This document shows positions 33,784-42,378 of a DNA stretch of 64,000 nt, piece after piece. Both the position numbers and the translations under genes were made by a program. The notes under the pieces were generated by a model that searched no databases, was not told the origin of the DNA, and saw only the letters and a program-made list of their open reading frames with translations. The stretch's first letter is position 1, and the number at the start of each line of letters is the position of its first letter. The stretch is from positions 1,364,001-1,428,000 of the forward strand of contig CAVVLN010000004.1 in the NCBI GenBank assembly GCA_963749145.1, read 5' to 3'. This stretch comes from JASHPR01 sp963749145. Its GTDB lineage: Bacteria; Actinomycetota; Actinomycetes; Streptosporangiales; Streptosporangiaceae.

Positions 33784-34560
33784 CTATCGGCCTGGACTGC
33801 GGCTGCTGCCCGCGTGGCGTGGCCGGTTCGGTCGGCCTGGCGCATGGCTCTCAGCCCGGGTCTTCGGCCCCTCCTGCGCCTGCGTCTGGGGCCGCGGATG
33901 CGGTCGGCGGTTTTGGTGTCCTGGGCTGTGTCCGTGCCTGGCACGGCCTGGCTGGTTCCCCGGCCCGGGCCGGGTCGGCTTTGCGCGGGCCGCGGTGGTG
34001 TCAGGATGGTCGAGGGCGACGGAGAACTCGGCGATGCCCTGCTCGATGACCTTTCTGCTGAGCCCTCCGGCGTCCTCGACCAGCGCGGCGACGGGGCGGT
34101 TGGCGGCGAGGTAGGAGGCGGTGAAGGTGACGACGCCGCGTTCCAGTGCGGCCTGGGCCAGAAGCGAGACGAGCGCGGTCGCCAGGCCGACGTGGCGCCA
34201 GGAGGGGCTGACCGCGATCGCGACTTCGCCGGTGTCGTCACCGGCCGGCTCGTAGCGGGCGATCGCCACGCCGCGCCCGGTGGCGGGGTCGATGGCGACG
34301 AGCGCGAAACGCCGCCGGTAGCCGAGGCAGGTCAAGTGCGCAAACAGCGCGGGGTGACCGGCGGCGGGCCGCCGAGGAACGGGCGCCCCAGGGTATCGGT
34401 ATCGGCCGTCTTGATCGCGCACGCCAGCTCGGGCGCATCACCAGGCAGGACGGGCCGGATGAATACCTGCCGGCCGTCCCGCAGCCTCACGCACCGCTGG
34501 TACTCGGCAGGGTAGCCAGGCGGCAGGCGGCCACGGGCCCGAGGGTCTATGCCATCCTCC
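33784..34560 (-). pseudogene. GNAT acetyltransferase, frameshifted
   Basis: Upstream frame: PPGYPAEYQRCVRLRDGRQV, FIRPVLPGDAPELACAI and FLGGPPPVTP. One base is missing near 34355, after which the next frame continues HLTCLGYRRRFALVAIDPAT, then VAIAVSPSWRHVGLATALVS with the acetyl-CoA-binding R-x-x-G-x-A/G motif (RHVGLA). Family members in actinomycetes often have this extended N-terminus. A low-complexity basic tail of ~80 residues follows the domain. No start codon can be fixed, because the 5' end runs into a transposase fragment on the other strand. Confidence 0.7.
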
Positions 34561-34795
34561 TCCTCGACTGCGGACAGGACTACCCCTTGCCCCGAACACT
34601 CCCCGGCGGCCGCACCCTGCGGGCCCGCACCCCGCCGGGATCGACCAAGAGATCTACGCCCTGCTGGTCACCTACCAGATCCTGCGCACCGCCATCGCCG
34701 ACGCCACCAGCGCCCGGCCCGGCACCGACCCGGATCGGGCCAGCTTCACCATCGCCTGGCACACCGCTCGCGACCAGCTCACCCCCTTCCTGAGC
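34545..34795 (+). pseudogene. C-terminal fragment of an IS4-type transposase
   Basis: IDQEIYALLVTYQILRTAIA, then GTDPDRASFTIAWHTARDQL is the typical end of IS4-family DDE transposases of actinomycetes. A preceding piece (YAILLLDCGQDYPLPRTL) lies in another frame. The catalytic core is absent. A remnant only. Confidence 0.65.
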
Positions 34796-34929
34796 TGTCA
34801 CGCTCTCCCCCCCCGAAGCGTTATCACCCAGCCCCGCGCCTATGTTCCTCCGCGGGCCCGCGCGCGTTGCCTCCCTCAGGGCAGCAGACTGCGACATGGC
34901 TCTCTCCCGGCGCGTGCTGCGCCCACGCG

Positions 34930-35199
34930 TCACCCGCACCCCGATGCGGCGTCGTCAGGCCAGTCATCAAGCCCCCCGGGCAGCGTGAGCTGGGCCAGCC
35001 CCCGAGTCATGTCGGCGAAGACCGCGCGTTCCTCGTCCAGTTCCTCGCCGAGGCAAGACCGGACGCCCGCCGGAACGCTGCCAGCGGCTGCGAGCCAGGG
35101 GAACCGCCCGGGCAGCGCGGTTCCGGCGCTGGCGACGGGCATCATGATCATGCTGCGGGCGTTAGCCGCTGCGGTGAAAATGGCGGCTGTGGCCGGCAT
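34930..35199 (-). CDS. Hypothetical protein, second gene of a minus-strand pair
   Basis: An 89-residue frame (MPATAAIFTAAANARSMIMM, then LGEELDEERAVFADMTRGLA) whose ATG lies 7 bp after the stop of the upstream gene, suggesting co-transcription. The acidic C-terminal third looks like an interaction surface. No family recognised. Confidence 0.4.
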   Translation of the reverse strand: MPATAAIFTAAANARSMIMMPVASAGTALPGRFPWLAAAGSVPAGVRSCLGEELDEERAVFADMTRGLAQLTLPGGLDDWPDDAASGCG

Positions 35200-35206
35200 G
35201 GGCAGA

Positions 35207-35581
35207 TCAGCCCCCTTCCCGTGCCCTGGGACGCCTGGCCTGCGCCACGGCAGCGTCGTACTGATCCGCGGTCAGCTTGAGCAGGCGGATGAGATCGTCT
35301 AAGACTTCCCGGCTCATGGTGACCCTGCCGTACACGGCGACCTTCACGGCGCCCGCGGTCAGCTCGGCGACGCGCGCGGCGCGTCCCTCAGGATCCGCGG
35401 GAATCACCGGGGGGGAGATGCTGCCCACAGCCACATAGACCCCGTCCGGGACGCCGCTTTCCGATGGCGGCCCCACCTGCACTAAGACCTGGTTGACATG
35501 CTGCGCCGGGCACGCCTCGGTCGCGCTCCAGTCCAGCCTGACCGAGACCTGGTCCGGGATAGATGCGCTCACGTTTGTCAC
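35207..35581 (-). CDS. Hypothetical protein resembling DUF3467
   Basis: A 124-residue protein from a GTG. The layout NQVLVQVGPP, GVYVAVGSISPPVIP and VAVYGRVTMSREVLDDLIRLLKLTADQYD recalls DUF3467 (small beta-sheet proteins with a final helix). This is by pattern only and unverified. It heads a two-gene minus-strand unit. The 5' side is directly next to an ABC transporter fragment on the other strand. Confidence 0.5.
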   Translation of the reverse strand: MTNVSASIPDQVSVRLDWSATEACPAQHVNQVLVQVGPPSESGVPDGVYVAVGSISPPVIPADPEGRAARVAELTAGAVKVAVYGRVTMSREVLDDLIRLLKLTADQYDAAVAQARRPRAREGG

Positions 35582-35699
35582 CGCCTTGCGTGGTGTATCC
35601 AGGCCTACTCCGTGATAGGAGCCGCTGGCAATGATGTGGCGCACGAAACTTACCCGACCCCGCCCAGCGTCGGCCGGATGCCACGTCTGCTGCTGGCCG

Positions 35700-36301
35700 C
35701 TTCGCGCCGCCAGGACCAGCTCTCCGCGATGATCAGCTGTTTCGCGATGGTCCCGCAAGACACCTGGCTGTTCGCCGGCTCCATCGCCGACAACATGGCC
35801 TGCGGCAACGACGGTGCGACCGACGAGGAGATCGTGGCCGCCGACCGCGCCGCATACGCCGACCACTTCGTCCCGACCCTGCCCGACAGCCACCGCACCC
35901 TGCTCGACGAGGACGCATCCAATATCTCCTCCGGGCAACGCCAGCTGCTGACCACCGCCCGGGCCTTCCTCGCCAGCCCAGGCATCTCATCCCCGACAAG
36001 GCCATCAGCAACGTGGACACCCGCACCGAGGTCCTCATCCAGGAGGCGATGGCACGCCTGCGGCGGGGGGCGGACCAGCTTCGTGATCGCGCACCGGCCG
36101 TCCACCATCCGCAACGCCGGCACCATCGTTGTCATGAACGCCGGCCGCATCGTCGAGCAGGGCAGCCACGACGACCTGCTGCACCGCCACGGCTTCTACT
36201 ACGAGCTATACAACAGCCAGCTCACCGAGACCATGGCCGAAACCAGCGCTGGCCATCCCGAGGAGCGCCTCTCTCTCCACTCAGGCGCTGGGCAACCCTG
36301 A
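35700..36301 (+). pseudogene. ABC exporter, C-terminal ATPase fragment with frameshifts
   Basis: Starts within the nucleotide-binding domain (CFAMVPQDTWLFAGSIADNM, the Q-loop) and continues with the signature NISSGQRQLLTTARAF. It shifts frame near 35985 to reach ILDKAISNVDTRTEVLIQEA and shifts again before TSFVIAHRPSTIRNAG and GRIVEQGSHDDLLHRHG. The Walker A and all membrane helices are missing, and the Walker B reads ILDKA instead of LLDEA. A decayed copy, unrelated in detail to the intact exporter at 19.3 kb. Confidence 0.8.
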
Positions 36302-36832
36302 TCGGGCCAACAAGCGCCGCGGTGACCGTCCCGGCCGGCCGCGTGCTGCGCTTGGGACTGTAAAACTTGACAGCCCCGTCGGCGTCGCCGCTGGCATGTC
36401 GCGTGCATGATGGCGGATGCTCTTCGGCACAGTGCAGCCAGGCGGCCAGATCCGGACTATCTGCGCGCGTCCGCCCCCGCGGCCGTCACATCTGCAAGCC
36501 GCGCCGATTCGGCGATCTGGCGCGAAGGGCCACCGTTCCCACGTCACGCCCAGTAGTTTGTGCTGCGCACCGGTTTGAGCCGCGGTATCCGCCGTTCGGA
36601 GCGGCAGTTCGGTGTTCGGCTGATCGCTTGAACTGCGTCCTGAATTGGATAATCTGCGCGGGCCAGGAATGGGCGCTGTGAGTGATGCGGCAGGGGCCGC
36701 CGTGCAGGTTGGTGGCGAGGGCCAGCTGCCGTGCGGCGTCTGCTCGTGCCCGGTCGACGGTGAGGCGGCAGCGCGTGGCAGGCACGCCGCGCACGGCTTG
36801 CGGCCCGGCCGCGCCGCGATGCGGCCGGCGGC
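36302..36832. other. Stretch without recognisable gene
   Basis: Small frames on both strands lack motifs or ribosome sites. The part at 36680-36800 has minus-strand codon-like bias (RLTVDRARADAARQLALATN) but no similarity I recognise; perhaps a relic. Confidence 0.3.
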
Positions 36833-37006
36833 TCATGGCGCCTGCGGGCCACCGCGCAGGTTCTTGACGGTGTAACTCGCCCACTCGGCGCAGGGGTGAA
36901 AGGCCCGCTGACGAAAGCCGTGCAGCACCCGCAAGTCACCCTTTCGGTCCACGCGGACGCTGGTCGCCCAAGGGTAGGCGAGTTCCTGGCCGCTGGCCGT
37001 TCGCAC
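36833..37006 (-). CDS. Possible small protein (57 residues)
   Basis: From a GTG the minus frame reads VRTASGQELAYPWATSVRVD, GDLRVLHGFRQRAFHPCAEW and ends NLRGGPQAP. The composition is protein-like and the frame is also open ~45 bp upstream to a stop. No strong ribosome site is seen. It may be a genuine small gene or the end of a lost larger one. Confidence 0.35.
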   Translation of the reverse strand: MRTASGQELAYPWATSVRVDRKGDLRVLHGFRQRAFHPCAEWASYTVKNLRGGPQAP

Positions 37007-37161
37007 GGTGACCGTCCGAGCGCCTGCGTTCCGCTGGCCGCCAAGGACCGGGGCTCATGGTGCCTCAGCTGGTGGCCGACGGTCTCCGGCATCCTCGGCA
37101 CCGGCCACATAGTGGGCAAACAGCGAGGGGCGTTCGGAAAGGTCCGGTTGCCCCGGGGAGC

Positions 37162-37440
37162 CGCGGCCAGCTCGGCGACCTGATCGCCGCGCAGCTACCC
37201 GATGTTCGCTAGCAGCACCGCAGGCGACCCACCTTGCGTGGCTGGACTGTCGGCGTATCGGAGACGGCGGGGCAACCGCGCAATGTGTTCCTCGACCGCG
37301 GCCGCGTCGCACTAGAACCGGACCACGGTTCGGCACACCAGGAAACGGCTTCGTGCGGCTCAACTTCGGTACGAGCGAGGCCATGCTCGCCGAGGCCACC
37401 GAGCGCATGGCTTCTGCTCTACCCTGCCGGGAACGGTGAT
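37162..37440 (+). pseudogene. MalY/PatB-type aminotransferase, C-terminal relic
   Basis: Pieces in different frames spell RGQLGDLIAAQLPDVR, then (after a stop) YLAWLDCRRIG-like sequence, NVFLDRGRVALEP, and FGTPGNGFVRLNFGTSEAML, EATERMASAL. In order these are the final ~95 residues of cystathionine beta-lyase/PatB aminotransferases. At least one stop and two frameshifts break it. The PLP lysine region is absent. Confidence 0.7.
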
Positions 37441-37752
37441 CTATGACAGCTTCGCCGCACAGAAACGCCTGGTCGGGACGCAGTTGAGGCAATCAAACTA
37501 GCCGTCGAGTTGCCGACCATGTCGGTGGGTAGGCGCGCGGTCATCAAGTGCCCCTTTGCGCTGTATGGCAGTCACTGTCACCCGGCCCGTCGGGCGCCGG
37601 GCCGACCGTATGCAGCAGCCTGGTCGTAACACACCGTCGGCGGACACGCCGACTCCACCGTGCGCCGGGGCTACCTGGCAAGCCAGCGGCGCCGCGGTCG
37701 GCCCGCAACCCTGACCGGCCGGAACGCCGACCTGCCCGGCTGAAGTCGCCGG

Positions 37753-40548
37753 CTAATTCTCGTCGGGGTCGGCTGCGGTGCCCGCCGCGCCGGCCTGCCC
37801 GTTGGCGCCAGCTGAGCCTGACGTGCCCGCCGAGCCTGCGGCGCCTGGCCCGGTACCGGGCTGGCCCGCGGTTCCGCCGCCGCCGCCCGTGCCGTACCCG
37901 CCGCCGGTTCCCGCGGTCACGGCATCACCGCTGAAGCTGTTGCCCGAATCGGACACCGGCGGCGAGACGCTGTAGATGGCGCCGCCGTCGGCACTGCCAC
38001 CGACGCCGCCGTTACCTCCTGCCCCGCCGTTGCCGCCATTGCCGCCGTTGCCGTTGGCGCCCGGTGTACCGCTGGCGGCGCCGTTCCCGTTCTCCCCGCC
38101 GTTGCCCCCGCTGCCGCCGCTGCCGCCGTTCCCGGCGGACCCGCCAGCCCCGCCGGCCCCGGCGTAACCGGCGGTCGCCGACTCGCTGCTGAACGCGTTC
38201 CCGGTGATCGTGAGCGATCCGGTCGCGTAGATCCCGCCCCCTTCGGCCAGGCCGCCGGCCCCGCCGGCACCGCCCGGGCCGCCGTTGACACCGGCCAGGC
38301 CGTTGGTCCCGGCGCCGCCGTTGCCGCCGGTGCCGGGCAGGTCACCGCCGCCACCGTATCCGCCGCTGCCGCCCGAGCCGCCATTGGCCCCCGGTGTCCC
38401 GTTCGGGCCCGGACCCGCCGTGCCCGGATTCACGCCGTCGCCACCCGAGGCACTGTCGCTGCTGAAGGAGTCGCCGACGACGGTGAGCTGAGCACCGCTG
38501 GCAGAGCCATTGCCGTAGATTGAGCCGCCGAGGCCGGCTCCGCCTGCGCCGCCGGTGACGCCGGCCGTCGGGGCGGCCGAGGCTCCCGACGCGGCACCCG
38601 CCGCTCCTGCCGCGCCGTTCCCGCCCGCTCCGCCGTCGTTGCCCTGGCCGCCGTAGCCACCGGAGCCACCGGTACCGCCCTGATAGCCCTCGCCGCCGGA
38701 GCCGCCGGTGCCCATGCCCTCGCCGCCGCCGAGGCCGCCGGACGCGGAGTTGTAGGAGAACTGGTCCGGCGCGGTGTCCGAGCCCAGGGTGGCCGAGCCG
38801 CTGTTGTACACGGCGCCGCCTTCACCTGCACCGCCGCTTGCGCTGCTGCCGCCAGCGCCGGCCGCGGCGCCGGCGGGCCCGGCCGATCCGGCGGTGCCGG
38901 GAACGCCGTTGGCGCCGGCTCCGCCGTCGTTGCCCTGGTCGCCGCTGTTACCGCCATTGCCACCCGGGCCGCCGTTGCCGCCGACAGGGACGAAGTTGAA
39001 GGGCCCGCTGCCACCGGAGCCAGCCGACCCCGCACCACCGCCGGCCCCGCCGACTGCGAAGTTGCTAGTGAGGGTGGTCCCGGTCAGGTCGCTCAGGGTG
39101 CCGGAACTGAACACCCCGCCACCTTGCGCCGTACCGCCCGCTGTCCCACTGCCGGCCGCGCCCCCGACTCCCGCCGCGGCGATCTTGCCCGCCGCCGCCG
39201 TCCCCGCGGCGCCTGCCTGTCCGCCCGGCGCGCCGGCCGTGCCGCAGCCGCTGCCGCACCCGGTTCCGCCCAGCTCTCCGGGACCGCCCGCACCGACGTC
39301 GCCGGGGACTCCCGCGTTCCCCCCGCCACCGCCGGCGCCGCCGTTGCCTCCCGCGCTGGCCAGCGCCTCGTTGCCGTCGAAGGAACTGCCGCTGATCTCC
39401 AGCGTCCCGCTGCTGTAGATGGCACCGCCCTGGGCGGTGCCTGCCGCGCCGCCCTTACCGCCGGCGCCGCCCTTCCCGCCGGCCGCGCCCAGGCCATTCT
39501 CGCCGCCTGCGGCGCCGTTGCCGCCTGCCGCCGCTGGCGCGCTGCCACCCACGCCGCCGTAGCCTCCCGCGCCGCCGTTACCGCCCTGGCCCCCGTAACC
39601 GCCATAGCCGCCGTTGCCGCCGGTCCCGCCTGCCCCGGCCTCCGCCACGTCGCCGCTGAAACTGCTGCCGGACACGGTGAGCGTGCCAGCGTTCCACACG
39701 GCACCACCCTGCGCGCCGCCGCCGGAGCCGCCCGCGCCGCCTTTCCCGCCGGCCAATCCCGCCGAACCCGCGCCAGCGGCCGCACCGTTGCCGCCGTTGC
39801 CGCCGGCCTGTCCAGCTGACCCGTCGGCACCGTTGCCGCCGACCCCGCCGTTGCCGCCAGCTCCCCCGGGACCTCCCTGGCCACCGCTGCCGCCGGCCCC
39901 GCCGTTGCCGCCGAGGGCTTCATCGCTAGTGAACGTATCGTCGTTCAGGGTCACGGTGCCCGAGCTGATGAGCAGCCCGCCACCGCTGGCGGCCGAACTG
40001 CTGCCGCCGGCCTTGCCTGCCGCGCCTGCCGTGCCCGCACTGGCGGCCCCGCCCGCCGTGCCGGATCCGCCGTCCCCACCGGCAGAGGAAGCGCTGCTCC
40101 CCGCGGCGCCGTTGCTGCCCGCCGAGCCTGCCGTTCCCGCAGCGCCGCCGCTGCCCGTCTTGCCGTTTGCCGTGGTCGCCCGCCCGTTCTCCAGCGTGAT
40201 GCCACCGATGGTGAGCGTGCCGCCGGACACCTTGAACAAGCGCTCCGCGGAATTCCCGTTGAACGTCACGGAATAGCCGTTGGCCTCGATGTCCACGGAC
40301 AGGCTCGACGGCACAGAGATCGTGGACGTGAAAGTGACCGCTGGTGACGAGCAGCTCGTTCCGTAATCGACCGTGCCGCCCTTCGCAACGGCGCTCTTGA
40401 GCGCCGAGAAGCTGCAGCTGCTAAGCACGGGATCCGACGCAACGCTGCGCACGGCGGCCACCGCCGGCATGCCCCATCCTGCAGCAGCTAACGTCGCTGC
40501 AGCCACCAGGAAAGCAGATCTTGCTAAGGAAACGCCGCGAGCACGCAT
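37753..40548 (-). CDS. Secreted glycine-rich PGRS-like protein with PMP-type beta-helix modules
   Basis: About 931 residues. The start at MRARGVSLARSAF has GGGGAG at proper distance; an ATG 9 bp earlier is too close to it. A signal peptide (SAFLVAAATLAAAGWGMPAVA) is followed by ~100 ordinary residues (SCSFSALKSAVAKGGTVDYG, LTIGGITLENGRAT). The rest alternates two elements: short strands of the form GG(A/G)(I/V)Y(N/S)SGTL..SGSSFSGN.A and long GGxGGxGG runs. At least eight such modules occur. The GGAI...SF..N pattern is that of right-handed beta-helices (polymorphic membrane proteins); the Gly runs resemble mycobacterial PE_PGRS. Probably cell-surface or secreted, function unknown. No LPXTG or other anchor is seen. 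Confidence 0.8.
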   Translation of the reverse strand: MRARGVSLARSAFLVAAATLAAAGWGMPAVAAVRSVASDPVLSSCSFSALKSAVAKGGTVDYGTSCSSPAVTFTSTISVPSSLSVDIEANGYSVTFNGNSAERLFKVSGGTLTIGGITLENGRATTANGKTGSGGAAGTAGSAGSNGAAGSSASSAGGDGGSGTAGGAASAGTAGAAGKAGGSSSAASGGGLLISSGTVTLNDDTFTSDEALGGNGGAGGSGGQGGPGGAGGNGGVGGNGADGSAGQAGGNGGNGAAAGAGSAGLAGGKGGAGGSGGGAQGGAVWNAGTLTVSGSSFSGDVAEAGAGGTGGNGGYGGYGGQGGNGGAGGYGGVGGSAPAAAGGNGAAGGENGLGAAGGKGGAGGKGGAAGTAQGGAIYSSGTLEISGSSFDGNEALASAGGNGGAGGGGGNAGVPGDVGAGGPGELGGTGCGSGCGTAGAPGGQAGAAGTAAAGKIAAAGVGGAAGSGTAGGTAQGGGVFSSGTLSDLTGTTLTSNFAVGGAGGGAGSAGSGGSGPFNFVPVGGNGGPGGNGGNSGDQGNDGGAGANGVPGTAGSAGPAGAAAGAGGSSASGGAGEGGAVYNSGSATLGSDTAPDQFSYNSASGGLGGGEGMGTGGSGGEGYQGGTGGSGGYGGQGNDGGAGGNGAAGAAGAASGASAAPTAGVTGGAGGAGLGGSIYGNGSASGAQLTVVGDSFSSDSASGGDGVNPGTAGPGPNGTPGANGGSGGSGGYGGGGDLPGTGGNGGAGTNGLAGVNGGPGGAGGAGGLAEGGGIYATGSLTITGNAFSSESATAGYAGAGGAGGSAGNGGSGGSGGNGGENGNGAASGTPGANGNGGNGGNGGAGGNGGVGGSADGGAIYSVSPPVSDSGNSFSGDAVTAGTGGGYGTGGGGGTAGQPGTGPGAAGSAGTSGSAGANGQAGAAGTAADPDEN

Positions 40549-40768
40549 GGCCACCATCTCCCCTGAAGGCGCCTTGCCGCCATGGTGGCAGGAGAACGCG
40601 GCCGAAGCAACAGGAATCGCCAACGGTCACAGCTATCGGGCGGGACGCGCAGAACAGGCAACTCTGTACCCGGATCTCAAGGCACTCCGACCTGGTACGA
40701 GCGACAAGAAATCGGCGCTATACGGGGGATCGACGATCACCAAGCCCTCCGGGCCGTATAACGCGTGA

Positions 40769-40826
40769 TACACGGGTGGTCATTACACAGTCGGCGGGAC
40801 GAGAAGCGGCAATGATCACCCGTGTA
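40769..40826. repeat. 16-bp inverted repeat between the glycine-rich and LLM genes
   Basis: TACACGGGTGGTCATT and AATGATCACCCGTGTA form a stem with one mismatch and a 26-base loop. It lies beyond the stop of the LLM gene (minus strand) and before the promoter of the glycine-rich gene, so it could be a terminator for the former or an operator for the latter. No T-tract follows. Confidence 0.55.
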
Positions 40827-40982
40827 GCATGCTGATCCGCGCTGGATGCCTGGCCCTCACTCGTCGGGTGTTCACCGTCTGGAGCGGCCATTGTCTGGGC
40901 TGAGGGCTGTCACCAGGTGTCCTGGCGGGGCGGCATGTTCGCGAAGCTGTCGTCACCGGGCAAGAGGGAGCAGACGACCGGC

Positions 40983-41906
40983 TCAGTCCTGGGCCAGCTG
41001 GGGGATTACTTCTGCCGCGAGCCGCTCAGCGTGCTCGGCCTGGTCGAACAACGGCGTGAACAGGATCAGTTCCGCGCCCGCAGCGGCAACCGCGCGCAGC
41101 TGCCGGAGGCAGTCGGCGGGCGTTCCGGCGACCGCGGCCGCCTCGATGCTCTCCAGCCGTTGCCCGTACAGCCGCTCCAGCGCCTCGTTCGTCCGGCTGC
41201 GGGCGCGCGCCGCGTTCTCGTCGATCGCCACGTAGACGCGTTTGGCGATCTGGAAGTCCGCCACGGAACGGCCAGACTCCCCCAGAGCGCGGGACACCGC
41301 CTGGACCTGTTCCGCGAACTTCACGGTGGGAGACGAGCCCGCACCGAAGAAACCGTCGCCCTCCCGCACGGCACGCCGCAGCGCGGCCGGCCCGGATCCC
41401 CCGAACCACAGCGGCGGATACGGCTTCTGGAACGGCTTGGGCTCCATGCTCGCGTGTTCAAGCTGCCAGAACTCACCCGGGAACGTCACCCGCTGCCGGG
41501 TCCACAGCGCCTTCATCAGCGCGACGCCCTCGGTGAACCGCGCCACGTACCGGTCCGGAACGACGCCGAACGCGGCGAACGGCCGCACCTTGCCGCCGCT
41601 GCCAACCCCCACCTCGATCCGGCCGCGGCTGAGCTGGTCCAGCGATGCAATGGCCTTCGCGAGGTGCACCGGGTTGTGCAGCGTCGACACGAACACCACG
41701 CAGCCGAGCCGCAGGCGAACAGTGCACGCCGCGGCGAAGGTCATCGCCTCGAGCGGGCTGAGCTGCGGCCACGAACCCAGCGTCTGCTCCTGCGCCCAGG
41801 CACTGTGGAAACCGAGCTCCTCGGCGCGGACAAGATAAGCGCGGAAAGCCCCCGGATCGAACTCGCCGTCCGCGTAGAACTGCGGGATAGCGATCGCGAA
41901 CCTCAT
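40983..41906 (-). CDS. LLM-class (F420/flavin-dependent) oxidoreductase
   Basis: A 307-residue TIM-barrel luciferase-like protein. Landmarks: MRFAIAIPQFYADGEF, EELGFHSAWAQEQ, RLRLGCVVFVSTLHNPVHLA, LSRGRIEVGVGSGG and PLWFGGSGPAALRRAV. Such enzymes use reduced FMN or, very often in actinomycetes, F420 to oxidise or reduce small metabolites. A single gene; not linked to an obvious pathway here. Confidence 0.88.
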   Translation of the reverse strand: MRFAIAIPQFYADGEFDPGAFRAYLVRAEELGFHSAWAQEQTLGSWPQLSPLEAMTFAAACTVRLRLGCVVFVSTLHNPVHLAKAIASLDQLSRGRIEVGVGSGGKVRPFAAFGVVPDRYVARFTEGVALMKALWTRQRVTFPGEFWQLEHASMEPKPFQKPYPPLWFGGSGPAALRRAVREGDGFFGAGSSPTVKFAEQVQAVSRALGESGRSVADFQIAKRVYVAIDENAARARSRTNEALERLYGQRLESIEAAAVAGTPADCLRQLRAVAAAGAELILFTPLFDQAEHAERLAAEVIPQLAQD

Positions 41907-42378
41907 GGCCCGATCGTATCGGCCGGGCAGCCGGGCACCCCCGTGAACAGATCTGCGAACCCGGCCGGCGCCGGATATCCGTCACCAGGCCTGCGCCGGC
42001 CCAGCCCCCTAATGCCCATGGCGCCCCATCCGGACTCACTCCCATGCCGCCGGCCGGGCGCCGCGGCCCACCTCCGGAGATGATCTTGCCGAAATGGCGC
42101 CCATCCGCAAACTGGCTCTGACCGGTCACGGAACGCGATCACATGCCGCGCTTGTGAGCGCGCACTCCCGCCGATCGGGGCGGGTCACAAATCCTTCATG
42201 AGGCTGGCCATGCTGATGCAGAACAAGGTGATCTGCATGCCTGGGGTACGGCTGCCCGCGCCTGGTCGTCCCGTGGTGGCCGGTGCTGATCGGCCGTGCG
42301 GCGTCCATCTGGAATCGCGGCCGAACCAGCGGAGGGGCAGCCTTCAGGCGCCGACGCCGTTGTCAGTGCCGGGGCAGC
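41907..42378. other. Stretch without recognisable gene
   Basis: Short frames on both strands, none with motifs. It separates the LLM gene promoter from the 3' end of the AfsR-like regulator. Confidence 0.3.

Noticed and set aside
37753..40276. Proline-rich plus-strand frames antisense to the glycine-rich gene
   Set aside because: They are the reverse reading of GGN codons (NCC), giving Pro/Ala runs; no start signals or domains.
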